A stretch of 64,000 nt of DNA from Coccinella septempunctata (GCF_907165205.1 NC_058196.1:10954501-11018500), one strand, 5' to 3'. Shown: positions 1 to 10,844, counted from the stretch's first letter. The notes: generated by a model from the letters alone, not told the origin. Numbers and translations are program-made.

Positions 1-72
1 GAGTCCAGTGAGAACGTTTCTGTTACGCCCTCTGTAGGCAATTCTGTTGCGTCCATTACGGACATATCTGTT

Positions 73-516
73 GTGCCACCTACTGGCAATTCTGTTGTAT
101 CAGTTGCAAACAATCCTGTTAAAATGAAATCAGTTGAACGAAACTCTGATTCTGTAAGAACTACAAGTCCAGTACAGAGTAGCTCCAACAATTCTGTTGA
201 TAAAACAAGTGCTACAAATATGTTTGAAAATGTTTCAGTTAGCTCTCAGATAAATAATGAGATAGAATATGAAAAAATATCCCAGCTAGATGATTTTGAT
301 GACAATGAAACCAGTGGACTTGATATGCCGCAAATTTCAGTTAATGCCACAATTTTGAATCCATTTGGTTTTGTATATGATACAAAAATCTATCAGACAA
401 GTAAAACACCTCAAACATATCTGGAAGCAATGACATGTTCAGAAAGTAGTAAATGGATTACTGCCATTCAGTCCGAACTTGAAGCTATAAATTGTGGAAA
501 GAAAACAAGTTTCTAG
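73..516 (+). pseudogene. copia pol linker between integrase and RT
   Basis: This 147-residue reading frame is Ser/Thr/Asn rich and low in complexity (repeated NSV and SVS). It ends with a segment typical of the copia linker just before RT: YLEAMTCSESSKWITAIQSE, the conserved region where an Ala/Met-rich helix precedes W. In intact copia elements the RT palm should continue from here. Instead the frame runs into a stop after CGKKTSF and the next recognisable residues are already RT motif A. About 80 codons of RT are therefore missing around position 500-525. The start is open to the left of the window, so the first Met need not be the real one. Confidence 0.7.
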
Positions 517-1732
517 GAATTGGCATGTTGAACAGTTGGATGTCAAAACAGCATTTCTTCATGGTGAAATTGATCGACCAAAATATGTAAGTGTTCCTGA
601 AGGAATCAATCTTGATAAATCAAAGGTAATATTGAAGTTACGAAAAGCTCTTTATGGATTATCTATAGCACCGAAATGTTGGTTTATGACACTTGATAAT
701 TTTCTGAAGGATTCTGGTTTTGAATCAAATTTACGAGAATCATGTTTATATAAGAAAAAGGAAGATAGTAATATCGTTTTGATTTTAGTATATGTTGATG
801 ATCTATTAATTACAGGTAGTTGTAGAAACCTTATTCAGGAAAATGTGAATATGTTGAAGTCACGTTTTAAGGTAAAACAATTTGGCTTTCCTACAAAATT
901 TCTTGGTTTGGAAATCACTAGATCAGAAAATCAGTTGTTTCTTCATCAAACACAGTTTGTTAATGAAATGTTGAAAGAATTTCGAATGGAAAACTCAAAT
1001 TCAGTTGACACTCCTTTAGTTCCTCAAGGAAATCATAAAGTTCAGGAAGTAACGAATGAAGCAGATTTTCCGTATAAGAAAGCTATAGGTTCCCTACTGT
1101 ATTTAAGTATGTTCACAAGACCTGATATATCCTTTGCCGTAGGTTATTTGGCTAGATTCCAAGCTAATTCACAGCAGTATCATTGGACATTAGTTAAAAG
1201 AGTTTTCAGATATTTGAAAGGTACAAGTCAGTTAGGTCTAAAATTCACACTAGGATCTCCAATTTTGTCATGTTATTGTGATGCAGATTTTTCAGGTGAT
1301 AAGTGTGGTCAAAAGTCGACCACAGGCTTTGTGATTTTTGCATTTGGTAATCCTGTTGTATGGTGCTCAAAACTTCAATCAACAATAGCACAAAGTTCAG
1401 CAGAAGCGGAATTTATTGCACTCACTCATGCTACTAATGAAATTCTATTTTTAGCACAATTATTAGAAGAGACTGTGGGTCTCAGAGCATTTCCAGTTAA
1501 TATATATGAAGACAATGAAGCAGCAAGACGTAACTGTCTGGCTAGCACAAGTAAAAGCCGCTTGAAGTATGTGGAACGTAAATATTTATTGATTCGTCAA
1601 CACGTAAGAGATAAGAAAATTAATATTGTGAAGATTAATACCAATGATCAGATTGCTGACATTCTAACAAAACCATTGAATGCAGCAAAGCTCACTAAGT
1701 TTCGTGATCACCTTGTATTCTATGAGGTTTGA
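494..1732 (+). pseudogene. copia reverse transcriptase and RNase H, truncated at N terminus
   Basis: The frame begins abruptly with HVEQLDVKTAFLHGE, the RT segment carrying the first catalytic Asp (residue about 17). It then shows LRKALYGLSIAPKCW, the catalytic box VYVDDLLITG (residues about 98-107), a thumb region with FLGLEI, and a complete copia RNase H from CDADFSGD through TTGFVI and SSAEAEFIA to YEDNEAA and ADILTKPL. The usual KHIDVRYHFIR block reads KYVERKYLLIRQ, so it is degenerate. The protein reads over 400 codons without a stop, so decay is mainly the deletion at its front, which removes the RT fingers. In life this would copy element RNA into DNA inside virus-like particles. Confidence 0.88.
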
Positions 1733-1928
1733 TTTGCATGAAAATATCCAATCCAAGCATAAGATGTAAACCAAGTAATAAGTCATAATGATTCAATATT
1801 ATAGGAAGAAAATGAGAAAAGTCAACGACAAACTCGAAACATGCTCTGTTTGATCAAACATTTCATAAGTAATATTAATTCTTTTCTTTTCAGTCATTAT
1901 GTATACCTGATCTGAGTAGTGTTATAAA

Positions 1929-2492
1929 TGATCTTCGATCTCAAACATACTCTGATAATGAATTCTGTTGTTTATCTTAGTATCTTGAAGGATCTTCGAT
2001 CCCTTAGGTACTTTGGTAATATGTCTGTTGAGTGTTTTATCTGTATATTGTGGAAAGGTTCTTCGTTCCTGGAAACATAATCTGATAATACTCAAAATTT
2101 GTTGTATATTTGTTCGAGTTATATTGGAAGGGTCTTTGGTCCCTGGAGATATACTTTGATGAATATACATGTTGAAGTGTTCATTTGAGACATGTAGGAA
2201 GGGTCTCCGGTCCCTGGATACATACTCTTACGAATACTAGTGTCTTGATTTGGAAGGGTCTCCGGTCCCTGGAAATGATAGATGCGAAATCCAAAATTCT
2301 GACCACATGTGTGTAATGAATTAATCATGTTAGTCCGATATGATGGAACATACTATGTATGTGATCAGTCATGTCATTTATATGTTGATCTACTATGTGA
2401 TATGTATGCATTATGGCATATGTATCTGTTGATCAGTTTCAGTTGATATGATGGTATAATATCACTTGTGGGAAGGGTCTCCGGTCCCTGGA
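1929..2492 (+). repeat. series of short hairpin modules in the copia 3' region
   Basis: Seven variants of a roughly 20-bp module occur at about 1929, 1987, 2052, 2126, 2197, 2252 and 2471. The best copies read AGGGTCTCCGGTCCCT and can fold as a small hairpin with AGGG pairing to CCCT. Divergent copies keep the pairing (AGGATCTTCGATCCCT at 1989). Most are followed by GG plus a stretch like ATACATACTCTGATAAT. They lie between the pol stop and the LTR. Function is unknown; they could be a decayed tandem repeat or an RNA element of the 3' untranslated region. Confidence 0.7.
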
Positions 2493-2759
2493 CACAATGT
2501 ATTGATACCATACCAAATATTAAGGACAGTTGGTTCGCTATAAGGAACCCTATTCCATTGTCTCACAGCAACAGCTCTGTATGGTTCCACTGACAATCCT
2601 GTTGTAGGTTTAAGGCTTGATTTATATAAATTCAAATAAAATACTATCTACTATTGTACACTTTATATATATTCTATATTTCTTAGTTTATCGAAGTCAG
2701 TTAAATGGAACTTTCAGTTTTCTGTTGATTAGTTGTCAGGTCCCCAGTTTGGGAGGGGG

Positions 2760-3059
2760 TGTTGAAGTAAGAACTGCTGGCCAAAGTTGCTTTGGGACCA
2801 GTCCACTTCTATATAGCAACCTGCTGACAACTAATATTATGTTCAGCCTAATGCGCAAGCGCAACTAAGTTAGGTACACGTGCTATTAATGGTGCAGAAG
2901 CCAGTTCTGTCGGGAATGCGAATAGATAAAGGCTACTCTCACTATTAATAGTTTCAAGCGACCACCGGCCATTTTGTAATTCACCAGTGTGTTAAATAGA
3001 TCTTTAAATAAACTTTGTTAAAAACCGTTTCATCAGTTTTAAGAGTATCCACCCTCACA
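2760..3059 (+). repeat. copia 3' LTR
   Basis: A 300-bp LTR starts with TGTTGAAGTAAG directly after the purine tract GGGAGGGGG (2751-2759) and ends with CCCTCACA. It contains a TATA-like TATATAGC at about 2811 and an AATAAA-type polyadenylation signal at 3006-3012. The partner LTR lies outside the window, so the end is set by the TG...CA rule and has not been checked against a second copy. Confidence 0.75.
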
Positions 3060-3828
3060 AAATATAAGATAACTTTTGACTAAGCGGTGATAAAAGGTAA
3101 AGTAAGTATCGGGTAAGTAGTCAGAGAAGAAAATTCTTTGTTCCGTTTACTCAAGCTTTCGAGGCTACATTTGTCTCTTCATCAGGAGTCACTATAAAAT
3201 CATTGCATCCTATAATTATAACGACTAGATTGTTTACCTAAAATTTAAATTTTTTTCAATGAGATAGGTACCCACAACTGCTCGAAATAAACTGTACTAA
3301 AAACGAAATGTTTATATGTTAGACCAATCGAGCAGTCTTCTCTTTCATTTAATTTTTTTTTTTTTTTTGATGCTATGCTGTATTTATGTGATATTTCTCC
3401 TGATTGGTCTTCCTTTTTTTTATATCTTTCCACCCTAAGGATTTTATCTGTTGAAGTCTCAAGGGAGGTTTCTTTGCCGTGAAAATGAAATAACTTTGTG
3501 AAAATATTCGCTAAACCCAAAACTCACCAGTCATTTTCTTAAGTCCAGGGGTTGTGACGAGAAGACGAACTACCAAAGATGTCGCTCCTCGAGGACCCAA
3601 TCTCAAACGTTCGGTGACATATAGTAATCCATTGCTCAAAAATTGAGCCCCCTCACTAAGAGCGAGTAGCGCTGTGACCTGGGAAAATATACGAAATGGT
3701 TCATTGAAGCAGTGTGAATGGCAAAACGAAATACTAAGATGATAATATGCTTATATCCTCGATATTTATTGCGAAAGACAGCGAAGATAGAACAGGTGAA
3801 CAAACTTTACACAGTTGGATAGATTTCA
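3060..3828. other. Unassigned spacer between copia LTR and gypsy gag relic
   Basis: No convincing coding region is seen here. The stretch holds a T-rich run at 3352-3370, a hammerhead-like core on the minus strand at 3157-3185 (listed separately) and otherwise ordinary AT-rich sequence. It may include decayed Penelope-like or gypsy 5' sequence. Confidence 0.4.
3157..3185 (-). ncRNA. hammerhead-like ribozyme core, possibly degenerate
   Basis: On the minus strand CTGATGA (3185-3179) is followed by a stem-II-like segment whose ends GAG and CTC pair, then by GAAA (3160-3157). This is the conserved hammerhead order CUGAUGA - stem II - GAAA. I could not find a convincing stem III/cleavage site or stem I, so activity is doubtful. 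Such cores are common in Penelope-like element ends, so this may be a solo end of that kind. Confidence 0.35.
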
Positions 3829-5640
3829 ATGAGAAAAAAACCTCATTTCAAACAAACTCAAAATTACAACTATTATCCAACTAGATTTTTCAATAACAAT
3901 CCCAACCAAAATCCACTAAAAATTGTTTTTCCAAATAATCAACCTTTAAGAAATAATCAGAAATATTTCACACTTCTTGTTTTCGGTACTAAACCAGGGT
4001 CAAATGTACAATTGAAACCTGATGATGTAATCGATCATGAATTTGAATCTTACGAACCCGAGTATTCTGAAGAAAATATCGTTACTTTTTCCGAAGAGTA
4101 TACGAATAATTATGAAATGGATGAAAATGTTCAAGCTCCTCCAGAAAACCTAGGAACTTAGACTTCTATTCCTTGAAAATCAAATCGAAACTACCTTATA
4201 TCTATTTTCAAAAAATAAATTTGAAAATTTTGATAGATTCAGGTGCAACAAATTCAGTCATCAATAGAAAACCTGCATTCGAGAAATTTTCTTAATTTTT
4301 GTGAAAAGAAAAATTTTGTGTATCAGGATTAGGAAATAACTTTTTTCTGAACTAGGAATTCTCGATAATATTCATTTACGACTGGCAAAAAAATTTTGAT
4401 GCTTTATTGGAAACATCCGATTTGCAAAAATTAGGTGCAAAAATTGACTATCAAATACACATTCTGAAAATGAAAGTACCCTTCAATCTTGAGTACTCTA
4501 CTAATGAACTCAAACCGAATAAAACTATAGCAAAGAATTTTGTGAAAATTCCAGTACCTTCAGAAAACAGTGACGTCGTCGTCGGTGACGTTTTACTACC
4601 TGAAATTAGTTGTAAACATTTCTCATCCCCGGAATGTATGGCTCACGCGAGATGGTGATGGTATTTGCGTAATTCCACTTTCAAAATCAATAATGGAAAA
4701 TATAGAGATTAACATTTCGAGAGAATACCCGTGAAATCAATATCTGAAACAGAAATAGCTGCTTCTCAAATTGAAAATCCAAAATTTGAACTTTCAAAAA
4801 CCCAGCTCATTAATTCTGGAAGAAAACGTGAAGTTTTTAAACTTTGTAGTAAATTAAAGAATATTTTTTATAACAACAATTCCGAACGAAACGATTTCTC
4901 TTTTAGCAATACAGTTAAGCATACAATTAGGACAAGAGATGAAGAACCCGTCCACGTTAAATCTTTCAGACACCCTCATAGTATGAAAAAAAATATCCAA
5001 GAACAAATTCAGAAACTTTTAGATGATAATATCAATCGTCAATCAATTTCACCATACAGTGCCCCAGTTCGGATTGTGGACAAAAAGGAAGACGCTTCCG
5101 GCCAAAAAAAAATTTGGTCATTGATTATTGCCGTTCAAATGGAAAAACCATTGAAGATAAATATCCGCTTTTGCGAATTGAAGAAATTTTGGATAATCTA
5201 GGAGAAAGTTGCTATATGGTCCTAGCTTTTTTCAAAGTGTAGAAGACAATGTACTCAAAGAATATCTTCATAAGTTCTGTTCCGTTTACATGGACGACGT
5301 TGTCATATTTTCAAAATCGATACAAGAACACATTTGTCATTTGAAACAAATTTTTCAAAATATTGGAGAATTCAATCTGAAATTCAAACTTGATAAATGC
5401 GAAATTTCGAGTAAGAATGTAGAATTCTTAGGACACTTAATAGCTCCTGACGGAATATCTCCAAATCCTTCTAAATTAAAAGCTGTAGAAGAATACCCTA
5501 TTCTAAGTACAGTGAAGGAAATGAAATCATTTCAAGGATTAATGGGTTATTACAGGCGATTCAATCAAAATTTTGCGCATATTGTTTCTCCCATGAATAT
5601 CTTAAGAATGCTGCGAAAATTATAAAAGATGACCCAGAAA
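3829..5640 (+). pseudogene. errantivirus-like Ty3/gypsy gag-protease-RT relic
   Basis: Several frames in the same direction give a broken Pol. 3829-4161 encodes an Asn-rich gag C-terminus ending in an acidic tail. About 4200-4290 contains the protease core LIDSGATNSVIN in another frame. 4407-4658 continues the protease to RT linker. 4731-5201 is the N-terminal RT with ISPYSAPVRIVDKKEDASG. 5209-5625 is the C-terminal RT with the catalytic box YMDDVVIFS, FLGHLIAPDGI and MGYYRRFN. Between the last two blocks the palm segment around the first catalytic Asp is missing. The RT sequence type and the env-like fragment downstream point to the insect errantivirus/17.6 group. RNase H begins at about 5600 and is cut off by an inverted LINE fragment. 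Frameshifts and the deletion make it inactive. Confidence 0.8.
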
Positions 5641-6317
5641 ATGTGAATGCTTCTCAATGATGTAAAGAAGCCATACAGAGCTATTTAGGGGAGTCTTGTG
5701 TTTTGCATTCTCAGAATGTGGCTGCTCCATCTGAGTCGTTACTTGTGCCTCAATTTTTGCACAACACGCGCGTTGCAGAACTTCTGCATTCGAAACTTTG
5801 TGGAACCATCCGATGTGCATTATTTGTCTTAGATGACGTTGTTGCGTTTGTTCAAGCTGTTTTATGTGTCTCCTGTAGGGCGTCCAGCTTTCGCTTCCAT
5901 AAAGAAGCGTTGGGAGGACCACTGCTTTGTTAGCAGCTGTCTTGGTCTTCAGATTGAGGTCGTGAGTTTGAAACACTCTGTCCTTTAGCTTCCAGAATGC
6001 CCGTGATGCTGAATTGATACGGTTGTGTATTTCGGTGTCTAGGTTAGCCCTAGTGTTTATGAAGCTTCCCAAGTATTTGAACTGCTCGACCTGTTCTAGA
6101 GTTTCATTCTCCAGGCTGATAGCTGTTTGAAGGCTTTCTGGAGGACTTAACAGGATTTTGGTTTTGTCCACATTGAGTCTAACGCCTAAAGCTTCGTATA
6201 TGTGTTTATAGGTGTCCAGCATAATCTGTAGATCCTCTGAGCTGCTAGCGATAAGTGCGCAGTCGCTGCTAAATCAAGAGAAACAACAGCCGATATATAA
6301 CAAATCAAAAAACTAGG
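5640..6317 (-). pseudogene. LINE RT C-terminal fragment, inverted
   Basis: The minus strand encodes the RT thumb and post-RT region of the same LINE family found intact at 42348-46004 (shared segments VEQFKYLGSFINTRANLD and LLYGSESWTPYRRH). The frame starts just after the YADD box, which is replaced by unrelated sequence, and loses homology near 5668 where gypsy RNase H sequence resumes. The stretch 5866-6317 is an almost exact inverted copy of 7594-8045, including the non-LINE sequence at the junction. The inversion therefore copied an already rearranged LINE. Confidence 0.8.
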
Positions 6318-8045
6318 AAAAAACGTTTGTTTTTTTCAGAATACCGCTGATAATCCTGTTTAAAACTCAAACGAACCAGGCCCTTAGATCTACGAAGTAA
6401 AAAGTATTGAATGCTTTGAAGAGACTTTGAGTCATTCTTGACCATTACCAAAATTTTTATTTCTTCATTAACAATACCCACTTGAAAGATGATTTCGATC
6501 AGGTAAATTATAATTTTAAGGGCCTTCAGAAAGATCAAACATTCGATGAATTGCCTCGTCTACTTTTTCATCAATTGAGAATAAATTTAGATCAAAACGG
6601 ACAAATCTTACAGAATTTTGTTAACAGGAAAGTTAGAACAGGTTTTGCTAATTTCATCGGCATAGGTATTCAATTCATTACAGGTAGCCTAGATGATGAT
6701 GATCTGGGGTGTAAGGGGGAAGGATGCCCTTTTAGCCTCTCCTCTCAAATGGCAACCTCAACTACTTGCGATGCACCCCGTTCTTACGAAAGAGGCTTTG
6801 GCGACCGAACATGAGCGGTATTACTCTGTTTCCTACAATTATCTAGGCTGAACATTGGCTTTAGCAGCAAATGGTTCTCTGCATTGCTTAATTACGTCTT
6901 AGATTTTGTCGTCTCAGGATAAATGTGCCACAAGATAATCTAGTCGAAACAGCAACCAATGTGGCTCTGACAGCGTTACCAATGCAGCTCAAACACCTTC
7001 TAACGCAGCTCCTACAAAAAATGGACCAGTCGAACAGGACAAAATTTGTATCCAAAGGTAAAATACCCATTCGGATCTTCAGGGGCAGGTGCGGGGGGGT
7101 GAACTATCTTACAACCACCAATTAAAAGCACATGGCTTTTGCAGCATGGAATGTCAGAACCTTGCTAGATAACCCCAAGGCTGACCGACCCGAGAGGCCG
7201 GCGTACCGCCCTAATCGATAACGCAACGAACATCCATTGCCTTTCGGACGAAGATAGCTTGGTAGAACAAGCGTATACTTTTTTGTGGAAGGGCTTCGAG
7301 GAAGGCCAAATCAGACAACATGACGTCGGCTTTGCCATAAGAAACGACTTGACCGCCAGACTAACCAAAAATCCAGTTGGCATCTCAGAACGTATAATGA
7401 CCCCACGCTTTCCCGCAGCGAATAACACGTTTGTGAACATCATTGCAGTACACGCACCCACTTTGAACTCCCCTGACAACTTACTACAAAACACTCGTTG
7501 TTGCATTAAGTAAAATTTCAAAACGGGAACAAATTATTTTCCTTGGAGACTTCAACGCCAGAGTACTTAGATGCCAAGACGTACAACAGTGGCCCTAGTT
7601 TTTTGATTTGTTATATATCGGCTGTTGTGTCTCTTGATTTAGCAGCGACTGCGCACTTATCGCTAGCAGCTCAGAGGATCTACAGATTATGCTGGACACC
7701 TATAAACACATATACGAAGCTTTAGGCGTTAGACTCAATGTGGACAAAACCAAAATCCTGTTAAGTCCTCCAGAAAGCCTTCAAACAGCTATCAGCCTGG
7801 AGAATGAAACTCTAGAACAGGTCGAGCAGTTCAAATACTTGGGAAGCTTCATAAACACTAGGGCTAACCTAGACACCGAAATACACAACCGTATCAATTC
7901 AGCATCACGGGCATTCTGGAAGCTAAAGGACAGAGTGTTTCAAACTCACGACCTCAATCTGAAGACCAAGACAGCTGCTAACAAAGCAGTGGTCCTCCCA
8001 ACGCTTCTTTATGGAAGCGAAAGCTGGACGCCCTACAGGAGACAC
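5866..8045. repeat. 452-bp inverted repeat arms around an env fragment
   Basis: The left arm 5866-6317 and right arm 7594-8045 are reverse complements with few differences. Each holds the same chimeric junction, where a LINE RT segment meets a sequence reading CTAGTTTTTTGATTTG. The 1.28-kb spacer contains an errantivirus env-like fragment and the 5' end of a LINE. A transcript across it could form a long double-stranded stem. Confidence 0.85.
6330..6707 (+). pseudogene. errantivirus env-like fragment
   Basis: The frame from 6482 to about 6705 reads as the middle of an insect endogenous retrovirus envelope of the F-type. A heptad-like, Leu/Phe-rich stretch is followed by a basic RKVR processing-like site and then a hydrophobic Gly/Phe-rich segment ending in an acidic DDDD. 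A TTTTTTTCAG acceptor-like site stands at about 6331-6340, as expected for a spliced env. The gene is cut at 6707 by the 5' end of a LINE and has no signal peptide or membrane anchor left. It cannot make a functional protein. Family assignment is from general layout only. Confidence 0.55.
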
Positions 8046-8450
8046 TCCCACTAACACTCTTTCGCAAGATCTGGGAAAAAGGAGATGTGCCGCTTCAGTT
8101 ATCAATCTCTATAAGAACAAAGGCGATATGTTAAATTGCAAGAATTACAGGGGCATATCGTTGCTTAGTGTGGCCGGAAAAATTCTCTCGAAGATTATGA
8201 CAAATCCTCTGATTCCACTCTTATAAAAGCTATTAACTGAATCTCATTGCGGCTTTCGACGAAATCGAGGTACGGTAGACCTAATTTTTACACTGCGACA
8301 GCTGCAAGAGAAGACCCGTCATTATGCACATCAGCTATACACTGTTCCTCTGTACATCAGCATACTGCTATACCAAAAAAAAAATGCACATCAGGTGGTT
8401 CCACAACGTTTCAAATGCAGAAGTCTTGCTGCGCGAGTTACATATCCCTG
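6708..8450 (+). mobile_element. scrambled LINE copy (same family as 42348-46004)
   Basis: This copy starts with the same 5' untranslated sequence as the full-length element (GTGTAAGGGGGAAGG at 6709 and 42349). It runs through the start of the endonuclease domain to about 7560, where it breaks inside the GDFNAR motif region. It then jumps to the RT C-terminal part (7594-8045) and back to the RT N-terminal part (8046 to about 8300, with NNYRGISLLSVAGKILS-type sequence). Last comes a fragment with the WFHNVSNAEVL-type region at about 8385-8440. Domain order is therefore N-EN, C-RT, N-RT, C-terminal. Small indels interrupt all frames. Confidence 0.8.
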
Positions 8451-8573
8451 GCACGTGTCGAGGTCCTTATAATGCTGACTAGACATCTAGACGGAGCATC
8501 CGCTCGTGAAATCTTTTTGTCTACGTTTTCATTTCATATTGAAATTATAAATTTCATTCATTATCAAGCCAGT

Positions 8574-8754
8574 AAGGCATAGTTCAGATGATAGCGGGAA
8601 AACGCGCGATCCACAAACCGCGCGACTAAAGATACAGAGGAGTCATATACAAATGTTCATATGGTCGCACGACATTGCGTGTAGATTCCTCTATATTTTT
8701 AGTAGCGCGGTTTGTGGATTGCGCGTTTACGCGCTATCATCTGAACTAAGCCTT
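8574..8754. repeat. short palindromic MITE
   Basis: Two arms of about 60-65 bp are inverted around a short loop. The left arm begins AAGGCATAGTTCAGATGATA and the right arm ends with its complement (TATCATCTGAACTAAGCCTT). Further in, both arms share a GCGCG-rich segment and CCACAAACCGCGC. Total length is about 180 bp with no coding capacity. It sits in what looks like an errantivirus LTR. Target duplication could not be decided because the end bases are themselves TA-containing. Confidence 0.7.
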
Positions 8755-8888
8755 CTAGTCTTGACTTAAATTTCAGGACGAGAAATTGTTGTCGAATAAC
8801 TCTTAATTGCAATTCCTTTATAAAATATTAATGAAGCAGTTTTTTTAAAACACTTTGGCTGACCCCTAAATCATAATTGGCGCAGTCG
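8755..8888 (+). other. errantivirus-type LTR end and primer-binding site
   Basis: The sequence TGGCGCAGTCG at 8878-8888 matches the tRNA-Ser-type primer-binding site used by the 17.6/297/ZAM group of errantiviruses. It is preceded by AATCATAAT, a plausible LTR end. A gag reading frame starts about 250 bp downstream (ATG at 9140). The LTR start is obscured by the palindromic element at 8574-8754. Because pol and env relics lie upstream in the same direction, this LTR may have served two tandem copies. Confidence 0.55.
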
Positions 8889-9226
8889 TCGGAGTGTTTC
8901 CGTACAGTTCCTTTTTTGGAAAAAAGAGAACATCTAACCAGCAACAATCCATTGGAAGCTCATCAAGAAAACTTGAATGGATTTAGCAATTCTCCCAGGG
9001 TGGTGAGTTGTATAGATATTTTATTCTCTTTCATTTGTGTATGTCAGACTCCTCAGAATCCCCTTTTGATTCCTCTTGTGAAAACAATAGTGATTTGGAG
9101 CTTGAATTTTTACATCATTGAAATAACCCTAAAGTTACCATGGCTGTTCCCGCTTTCGATCTGAAAAATTTAGCAATTATCCCCGAGTTGGTAATTCGAA
9201 CAAACTCCATAGATTCATTCAAGCCG

Positions 9227-10721
9227 TGTAACAAAGCAAATTTTCAATTAGTTTTGTTTCCGAATTATTCATTTTCATATTTCCGTAACGTGAATTGATT
9301 AAGTCGACCGGTTTCAGGCCGCGCGGACCCATGTGTTCCCGGATCGCGATGTCTTCAACGTGAGGTCAGGGGGGGATATCGTATGCCGAATTTGTTTAAT
9401 TGCGCATTTGACAATTGTATAAAAAAGGGCCGTGCCGGGTATAAATTCGAGCGATTTCGTAAATTCAGTCAATGAAGCCAGAGTGTTCCATCAACCGTCC
9501 GAGAAGTATACCAGATAGTAAGTACATTCAAGGGTTACACATGGGCAAGGTCTCAGGTATGATTATTTTAATTACTCTTTTGGTTAATTTGCCGGTTTAT
9601 TTATTTTCCACATACCCTTCTTTCCGCCGTGGAGTTGTGTAGTAGCTTCAAATGGCCTACACTACCCCATGGACTTTCCCAGTATGCGTAGGTGTGTACG
9701 CTAGCTTCAAATGGCGCGTACATGCTTCCGTGTCATCCTTCCACCGTACCGCCCGGGTCCTGGAGGCCATGCATTAGCTTGAAACGGCCTGCATGTCTCC
9801 TGGTATCCTGAAAGTACAGGGGTGTACGATGTTAGCTTCAAACGGCCCATCCTACACACCTGCCAGGTATGTTCCTTTGTTACCCTTTTTTACCCCGCCT
9901 TTCCCTAACCGTACCGCCCGAGTTCTTGGAGATTATGCATTAGCTTCAAACGGCCTGCATCGCTCCTGGAATTCCGAGTGTACAGAGGTGTACGATGTTA
10001 GCTTCAAACGGCCCATCCTACACAACTGTCCGGTATGATCCCCTTCGAACTAAGCCACCCACCGGGGTTACGGGGGTGGGTACAGCCCCCGTGATTTCGG
10101 AACACCTTGGATTCCGAGGGCACCCTTGCGGGTGTGTTCGTCGTCCTTGTTCCGTGGTTTAGTTTTTCCTCAGTTCACCAAAGTATACCGGCAAACCGCC
10201 GTCCGTCTTAACACCAGTCTCGCTTATAATAACCGACTTTGCCCATGTTACTACCCACCGCTTGTACGCAACGTAGAGTTAACTTGCGCTGTTTTCGCTT
10301 ACGCTCTTGCTTCATTCTAGCTCCGACCGCTTCATCCCGCAATTTTACTTTGCTCACTCATCACGCTTCGACATTGGAGGCACGTTGCATCCCGCTTCTG
10401 CTTCTGCACCGCTTGTTCACCCTATACCCTGTACGACATCATTGTGTATGTGGAGGATGTTGAATGGAAGTTTCATGGTTGTTGTGTGTTTTATTTTTCT
10501 CCCGAATAGAGTTTCTAAGATATTTCAGAGATAGGGGACTGTCCGAACTTCATGAACATCTGACCCCTGGACATAACTTTCTCTGACTGTAGCTCCTGGT
10601 CACCTGTAGGATACCGCCTACAGGTTCCGAGTGTCCTCAACACTTTAAACTAGAGGTGGCGCCCGAGGTTTCTATCTTCGGAGAAGAAGACGGCAACAGA
10701 TGGAGACAGGAGGTCGTCACA
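9227..10721 (+). repeat. gypsy 5' LTR (1495 bp) with internal tandem modules
   Basis: The LTR contains a TATA box, a leader exon with splice donor, and six copies of an AGCTTCAAA(T/C)GG module between about 9645 and 10015. These are grouped in pairs as half-units of a roughly 160-bp tandem repeat. The 3' LTR has one more full unit. At 1.5 kb it is long for an insect gypsy element. Confidence 0.92.
9418..9519 (+). promoter_or_regulatory. LTR promoter, short leader exon and splice donor
   Basis: A TATA box TATAAAAAA lies at 9418-9426. About 55 bp further on an ATG (9472) opens a 15-codon leader frame reading MKPECSINRPRSIPD. The leader ends at 9517 where GTAAGT, a consensus donor, begins. The same 47 bases (9471-9517) reappear inside pol at 13788-13834, cut exactly at this donor and joined to other sequence. 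This is direct evidence that the donor is used in element RNA. Confidence 0.8.
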
Positions 10722-10724
10722 AAA

Positions 10725-10742
10725 TGGCGCCCGAGCAGGGAC
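10725..10742 (+). other. primer-binding site, tRNA-Lys type
   Basis: TGGCGCCCGAGCAGGGAC starts three bases after the 5' LTR end. It resembles the Lys-tRNA primer sites known from vertebrate lentiviruses and some gypsy elements. Confidence 0.8.
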
Positions 10743-10844
10743 TGTTGTTTGTGAAGAGCTGCCAAAGCGTCCTAACAACTGGACGGGAGAAGAGAGGTGT
10801 CGAAGACTTGACCTGGAGATGAGTGAGCGCCGACCAAGAAGCGA

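Larger units (their letters stand above)
1..3059 (+). mobile_element. Ty1/copia retrotransposon, 3' part
   Basis: The 5' LTR, gag and most of integrase lie outside the window. What remains is the integrase-RT linker, a broken RT/RNase H region, about 1 kb of non-coding DNA and the 3' LTR. Assignment to Ty1/copia rests on the RT box VYVDDLLITG, the RNase H order (CDADFSGD, then SSAEAEFIA, then YEDNEAA) and the terminal ILTKPL motif close to the pol stop. A purine tract at 2748-2759 directly precedes the LTR start TGTTGAAG, which fixes the 3' LTR. The long gap between pol and LTR is unusual for the family and holds a series of short hairpins. Confidence 0.9.

Noticed and set aside
9793..10534. 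Several short plus frames in the gypsy LTRs, duplicated at 15028-15748
   Set aside because: They follow the tandem LTR modules, start at arbitrary Met codons and occur in both LTRs; not genes.
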